Shown: positions 59,965 to 64,000 of the stretch, one piece after another | Numbering within the stretch: position 1 is the stretch's first letter | Layout of the letters: every line of letters starts with the position of its first letter | Assembly (NCBI GenBank): GCA_034430425.1 | Contig: DAOUEK010000017.1 | Span: 1-64,000 of the forward strand | Reading direction: 5' to 3' | DNA length: 64,000 nt | Source of the DNA: WVZH01 sp034430425 | GTDB lineage: Bacteria > Chloroflexota > Anaerolineae > Anaerolineales > E44-bin32 | Position numbers and translations under genes: made by a program | The notes under the pieces: model-generated | Seen by the model: only the letters and a program-made list of their open reading frames with translations | Database searches by the model: none | Told to the model about the DNA's origin: nothing

Positions 59965-60801
59965 GTGAGTCTATCCGCGTATATTCTCGATGTGACTGAG
60001 GGAACTTTTGAGAGCGATGTACTTATGCGTTCTCATGAAATCCCTGTTATCGTGGATTTTTGGGCTGAATGGTGTGCGCCTTGTAAATCTCTCGGTCCCT
60101 TTTTGGAACGTCTGGCGATCGAATGGGGCGGCTCATTCCTGTTGGCCAAGGTCGATGTCGACGAGAACCCCAGTTTGGCCATTCGCTACGGCGTGCAAGG
60201 CATTCCGGCCGTCAAGGCGATCCGTAATGGGGATGTTTTCGCGGAATTTGTAGGCGCACAACCCGAATCGATTGTGAGAAGATTCGTTCAGAATCTGGTT
60301 CCCAGTGAGGCGGAAAATGCCGTCGCTGAAGCAAAATCCCTGCTGGCGACTCGACATTGGTCAGAGGCTGAGGCGGCATTTCGTGAGGTACTTGCGCAGG
60401 ATGATTGCAACGCGGCGGCTGCGCTTGGCCTGGTGAAAAGCCTGCTTATGCAGGGAATGGGAAAGGAAGCCGTCGATATCCTCGGCAATTTCCCCCCCGG
60501 AAACGAGTGGTCGGTTGCCGAGAGTTTGAAGCCTCTGGCGCTTATGCTTGCCGAAGTGGAAGGAAGCAGCACCGTTGCAGAGGAAGATGCGCTCAATGCA
60601 CAACTATATCGAGCAGTAAAGTTAATTGCACGTGGTAACCTGCCCGCCGCGCTGGATGGCCTGCTGGATATCTTGCGCGAGGATAAAAACTATCGTGGCG
60701 GCCTTCCCAAGCAGATCATGCTGGCACTTTTCGCATTGCTGGGGGATCAAGATCCATTGACGCGAGAGTATCGAGAAGAGCTCGCTTCCGTCCTGTTCTA
60801 G
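59965..60801 (+). CDS. Thioredoxin with TPR-like C-terminal domain (CnoX/YbbN-like)
   Basis: 278 residues. The thioredoxin domain has WCAPC (Cys37, Cys40) and the cis-Pro in GVQGIPAVKAI. The remaining ~160 residues are helical TPR-like repeats (HWSEAEAAFREVLAQDDCNA). The arrangement is that of CnoX/YbbN, a chaperone-like redox protein; E. coli CnoX has lost the redox pair, while this protein keeps both Cys and should be redox active. Start GTG 59965 with TGGAG at 59954-59958. A -10-like TATAAT is at 59923-59928. Monocistronic. Confidence 0.85.
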   Translation: MSLSAYILDVTEGTFESDVLMRSHEIPVIVDFWAEWCAPCKSLGPFLERLAIEWGGSFLLAKVDVDENPSLAIRYGVQGIPAVKAIRNGDVFAEFVGAQPESIVRRFVQNLVPSEAENAVAEAKSLLATRHWSEAEAAFREVLAQDDCNAAAALGLVKSLLMQGMGKEAVDILGNFPPGNEWSVAESLKPLALMLAEVEGSSTVAEEDALNAQLYRAVKLIARGNLPAALDGLLDILREDKNYRGGLPKQIMLALFALLGDQDPLTREYREELASVLF

Positions 60802-60853
60802 CCTTCATCCTGAAAATCAACTTCTCCGATAGCGCCTGGTTATCACGTAGAAG

Positions 60854-61822
60854 CTACTCGGGGGATTCGAGGATCAACGTACCCCAGGTTGTGGGGTCGG
60901 TCGCCCGTCGGGTGTTGACATTTGAGACCATCGATTGCCAGGTCGAGACGCCTGTCGTGTCGTTATCTGAGAGCGAAAGGGCGAAGCCGAAATGGCTTCC
61001 GGCTGTGGGTGTGAGGCCGAAGGCAGACCAGGGAATCTTCACCTCCAGCTTGTATCCGTTCCCGTCTTTCACGGCGGCGATATCCGCGCTGTCGACCCTG
61101 GCTTCGAGACTCCGCGGGAACCAGCGATAGACCTCGGCATCCAGGGATCCGAAATTGCCCGGCGAGAGACCGATCTGGTAATCGTCCTGGCTCATGCTGA
61201 CGGTGTAATAATCGCCGGCCAGGTCGGTGTCGAGTTGGATTTCGATGTCATCCCCCTTGTACATATAACGTCCCCACGAAGTTTGCACGAAGGTGTCGTC
61301 CGTGCGTTTAACTGCAATGTAGAGGTAATCCATGTCCCAGGCGATGTAGATGGTCGCCGACAGGTCGCTCGGTCCACTCCAGCCACTTCCTGCATATGGG
61401 ACGGTTTCATTGGCTGAGCAGGATGCTGTTGACCATTCACCCAGGTCGCCGTCGATGGCGATCGTGAAGTTCCGATATGCGGCTTTTACGGGCGAGCCGT
61501 TCGATCGAGAATAATGCGTACTCGATGTGGCTTCCGGGATGATTGTGTCGAGCGCTATTTCGCCGGCGCTTTCAGGTGTGAGGGTTGCGGTAGACTCACC
61601 CTCTTCCTGGGGAGTGGTTGACGTTTCGTTTGCAATGATAACCACCGGCGTATTGGCCGGGGATTCCACGTAGGGCGTCGAGGGGGTGGAAAATATCGCC
61701 GTGTGGGTTAAGTTGGGCGTCGGAAAGGAAAACGGTGTGGGTGAGGTGGCGCCGGGCAGGGTGCAAGACACGATGCTGGATGCAAGCATGAGTATCAGCA
61801 GCAGACGTACATATTTACACAT
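60854..61822 (-). CDS. CBM9-like domain lipoprotein
   Basis: 322 residues. Lipoprotein signal (LLILMLASSIVSC), a Thr/Pro/Ser linker to ~110, and a beta-sandwich of the family 9 carbohydrate-binding/DOMON type. Motifs are IAIDGDLGEWS, YIAWDMDYLYIAVKRTDDTF, DDIEIQLDTDL and an end with WGTLILE. Such domains bind reducing ends of sugars or haem at the cell surface. GGAGGG precedes ATG 61822. It lies alone, convergent with the thioredoxin-TPR gene and without an attached enzyme. Confidence 0.75.
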   Translation of the reverse strand: MCKYVRLLLILMLASSIVSCTLPGATSPTPFSFPTPNLTHTAIFSTPSTPYVESPANTPVVIIANETSTTPQEEGESTATLTPESAGEIALDTIIPEATSSTHYSRSNGSPVKAAYRNFTIAIDGDLGEWSTASCSANETVPYAGSGWSGPSDLSATIYIAWDMDYLYIAVKRTDDTFVQTSWGRYMYKGDDIEIQLDTDLAGDYYTVSMSQDDYQIGLSPGNFGSLDAEVYRWFPRSLEARVDSADIAAVKDGNGYKLEVKIPWSAFGLTPTAGSHFGFALSLSDNDTTGVSTWQSMVSNVNTRRATDPTTWGTLILESPE

Positions 61823-62067
61823 GTGTTCCCTCCGGCATAGTAACAGATCTTCCTGCTTTCGATTGTACAATGTTCTTTTCTAATGGGAAACATTGATGAA
61901 TTTGTTTTCGACAAGGCCGGCAGGGATGTAACTTTTCGTCGAATTGTATCTCCGCAATCCCGTTTGTGTGGAAACCGATGTCTTTATGCTTGAGATTTTT
62001 AGGTCTTTCTGCAATGTCATCGAACAGAAAACAAGCAAGGGTTGTCTCGAGGATGTTACCGAACTTG

Positions 62068-62151
62068 TGGGGCGGGTGGGAGTCGAACCCACACGCTCTC
62101 GCGAGCAGAGGATTTTAAGTCCCCGGCGTCTGCCAATTCCGCCACCGCCCC
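62068..62151 (-). tRNA. tRNA-Leu (anticodon UAA)
   Basis: The minus strand reads GGGGCGG at the 5' end and CCGCCCC plus discriminator A at the 3' end, with a long variable arm (CTCGCGAGAG) as in class II tRNAs. The anticodon loop is CTTAAAA with anticodon TAA, and GTGGGTTCGACTCCCAC forms the T arm. CCA is not encoded. Confidence 0.96.
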
Positions 62152-62162
62152 GAACTGCTGTT

Positions 62163-62190
62163 ATTGTAGCCGTAGGTGGCGAAGCGTCAA
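62163..62190 (-). promoter_or_regulatory. tRNA-Leu promoter
   Basis: On the minus strand TTGACG (62190-62185), 16 bp, TACAAT (62168-62163), eleven bases before the mature tRNA start. Confidence 0.75.
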
Positions 62191-62310
62191 GGTATCCGGA
62201 CAGGTTTCTCGACGTGCCAGTCAAGAACCAGGCAAGTGCTTTATACTGGGAAGTACGGTTTCTGCCCTGATTTTCATATGAAAACAGGCACGATAGTGTC
62301 TTGGTCGCTA

Positions 62311-62319
62311 TGCTATAAT
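62311..62319 (+). promoter_or_regulatory. Extended -10 promoter of secA
   Basis: TGCTATAAT, an extended -10 element without a recognisable -35, about 20 bases before the secA ATG. Confidence 0.5.
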
Positions 62320-62338
62320 GCCAAACGGAGTCGAAAAA

Positions 62339-64000
62339 ATGCTGAAATCGATTACACGCTTATTCGGAAGCGATCCCATCCGCAAGCAGCTTGAGCTTTA
62401 CGATGAAATCGTGGCGCAGATCAATGCCATCGAAAACGAGATGAAAACGCTTCCTGATGAAGAATTGAAGGCGAAGACCGGAGAATTCCGCTCCCGATTG
62501 TCGTCTGGTGAGATGCTCGACGATCTTCTCCCGGAGGCGTTTGCAGTCGTCCGGGAAGCAGCTGTACGCACGGTCGGTCTGCGTCATTACGATGTCCAGC
62601 TGATCGGCGGCATCGTGCTGCATGAAGGCAAGATCGCCGAAATGAAAACGGGTGAGGGGAAAACGCTCGTAGCGACTTTGGCCATTTACCTGAATGCGTT
62701 GGAAGGCAAGGGCGTCCATCTGATCACGGTTAACGACTATCTCGCACGACGTGACGCCCGCTGGATGGGTCCGATTTTTAATTTTCTGGGCCTCAGTGTT
62801 GGTGTGCTGCAGCAGGCGGCGCGTTCGGAAGGTGGACGCAAAGCCTTGATGTATGCGCCGGGGAAAGAATCGTCGCAAGAAGATGTCCATCAACTCGAGC
62901 TTGTGGACCGCAAGATGGCCTATGCGGCTGATGTGACCTATGGCACGAATAACGAATTCGGCTTCGATTACTTGCGCGACAACATGGCCCGCAGCCTGGA
63001 AGCGCGCTCGCAGCGCGGGCATCACTATGCCATTCTCGATGAGGTGGACAATATCCTCATCGACGAAGCCCGTACGCCGTTGATCATCTCCGGGCCCGCG
63101 CAAGACGATCCGGAGCTCTACATTCAGATGGCGGCCGTAGTAAAACAGATGAACGCTGAGGATTATGAGATCAACGAACGTGACCGCAGTATTTCATTGA
63201 CCGAACTCGGTGAAGATCATGTCGAGAAGATCCTGGGCAGGCCGCTGCGCGATCCCGACCGGCCCGAAGATATCACGCCGGAGCAAGCGCGTTTGCTTGG
63301 TTATCTCCAGCAAGCGCTGCGTGCGGAACACCTTTTCAGCCGCAACAAGGAATACGTCGTTCAAGGGGGACGCGTGGTGATTGTGGATTCGTTCACCGGC
63401 CGCTTGATGCCCGGGCGACGCTGGTCAGATGGTCTTCATCAAGCAGTGGAAGCCAAAGAAGGTGTCCGTGTTCGCCAGGAGAATGTCACCTACGCAACGA
63501 TCACTTTACAGAATTACTTCCGTAAATACGGAAAATTGAGCGGCATGACCGGCACCGCCCTGACGGAAGCGGAAGAATTCAACGAGATTTACAGCGTAGA
63601 TGTCCTGCCTTTGCCGATGAACCTGGAATACCGCGTTTCCAAAGCGGAATCCGATCTTGTCGAAGTGGACTACCGGGAGAACGGCAGTCAATTCTCATAC
63701 TACGCTGCGCAAGATGATGGTGATGAAGTTCCTCTATTCTGGCGGCGTAAAGATTACCCGGATATCGTCTACCGGACCGAAGAAGCCAAGCTGCGTGCGG
63801 TAACGATGGAAATCCTCAGGCGCTGTGTGCTTGGACAGCCTTTGCTGGTCGGTACAACATCTGTGGAGTTATCCGAGGGGTTGTCCAAACGGCTGCGTTC
63901 GGACCCTTTGCAGCGAGCAGCGATGATTGCGATCCTGCGTAATCGCTATATGGAAGTGAATGAAATCCCTGCAGAGGGAATGCGTATCGCCGCACTCGAA
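62339..64000 (+). CDS. secA: Preprotein translocase ATPase SecA (3' end beyond window)
   Basis: 554 codons are visible, open to the right edge. Motor motifs: MKTGEGKTLVATLAIYLNAL (Walker A), YGTNNEFGFDYLRDNM, ILDEVDNILIDEARTPLIIS (Walker B region), KLSGMTGTALTEAEEF. It drives secretory proteins through SecYEG. GGAG (62327-62330) precedes ATG 62339; an in-frame ATG 62318 lies in the -10 element and is rejected. Two spots differ from textbook SecA: an insertion near residues 160-185 (GGRKALMYAPGKESSQEDVH), and after the first helicase half the PTNRP segment is replaced by a longer loop (SQFSYYAAQDDGDEVPLFWR). Both are probably lineage features. Confidence 0.96.
   Translation, partial: MLKSITRLFGSDPIRKQLELYDEIVAQINAIENEMKTLPDEELKAKTGEFRSRLSSGEMLDDLLPEAFAVVREAAVRTVGLRHYDVQLIGGIVLHEGKIAEMKTGEGKTLVATLAIYLNALEGKGVHLITVNDYLARRDARWMGPIFNFLGLSVGVLQQAARSEGGRKALMYAPGKESSQEDVHQLELVDRKMAYAADVTYGTNNEFGFDYLRDNMARSLEARSQRGHHYAILDEVDNILIDEARTPLIISGPAQDDPELYIQMAAVVKQMNAEDYEINERDRSISLTELGEDHVEKILGRPLRDPDRPEDITPEQARLLGYLQQALRAEHLFSRNKEYVVQGGRVVIVDSFTGRLMPGRRWSDGLHQAVEAKEGVRVRQENVTYATITLQNYFRKYGKLSGMTGTALTEAEEFNEIYSVDVLPLPMNLEYRVSKAESDLVEVDYRENGSQFSYYAAQDDGDEVPLFWRRKDYPDIVYRTEEAKLRAVTMEILRRCVLGQPLLVGTTSVELSEGLSKRLRSDPLQRAAMIAILRNRYMEVNEIPAEGMRIAALE

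Overview
The window looks like chromosomal DNA of a Chloroflexota bacterium, probably class Anaerolineae. This is inferred from gene content, not from a marker tree. Supporting signs are many Cys-anchored lipoproteins, Thr-Pro rich linkers, a T-box riboswitch, a heliorhodopsin, RNase Y next to recA-recX, and single-membrane style envelope enzymes.

Layout. 1-5.1 kb is a decaying region. An IS3-family element enters from the left and has cut the 5' part off a GH42 beta-galactosidase. It is followed by a GH2 beta-galactosidase that lost its catalytic barrel, a frameshifted lipoprotein and an NTF2-like gene with an internal stop. A heliorhodopsin (3967-4764) lies among these remnants. 5.1-17.7 kb carries metabolic and membrane genes: an alpha/beta hydrolase, a sulfatase-fold membrane enzyme, an MFS carrier, a CrtI-type desaturase with a CruF-like carotenoid protein, and a MerR/aldo-keto reductase operon with a textbook 19-bp-spacer promoter. 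17.8-28.8 kb has a GH99-like lipoprotein, a DUF4349 lipoprotein, and a MacAB-like ABC efflux system flanked by its likely histidine kinase and response regulator. 28.9-32.2 kb is a tightly coupled sugar operon (GH4 glycosidase, BadF-type sugar kinase, double-SIS isomerase).

34-40 kb is the informational core: aspS, a structured RNA of unknown class, recA, recX and rny. Upstream of aspS I read a complete attenuation region. It has a consensus promoter, a leaderless 29-codon peptide with the run Asn-Asn-Ser-Asn-Asn-Asp-Asp, an antiterminator and an intrinsic terminator. The Asn codons fit an AspRS that also charges tRNA-Asn, and the enzyme has His at position 31. This is the best candidate for an undescribed system in the window.

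40-50.5 kb, mostly on the minus strand, has a CheY-like regulator, a HAD phosphatase, the pyruvate dehydrogenase E1alpha-E1beta-E2 operon, an SppA-type peptidase operon and a TrpB2-type tryptophan synthase beta chain under a Trp-specific T-box. 51-62 kb encodes envelope and exported proteins (beta-helix lipoprotein, S41 peptidase, amidase, L,D-transpeptidase, CBM9-like lipoprotein). It also holds a MoeB/ThiF-like enzyme, a ferredoxin with a small conserved partner, a thioredoxin-TPR protein and tRNA-Leu(UAA). The window ends inside secA.

Start sites were chosen from Shine-Dalgarno position where possible. All family names rest on motif recognition by eye; no database search was run.
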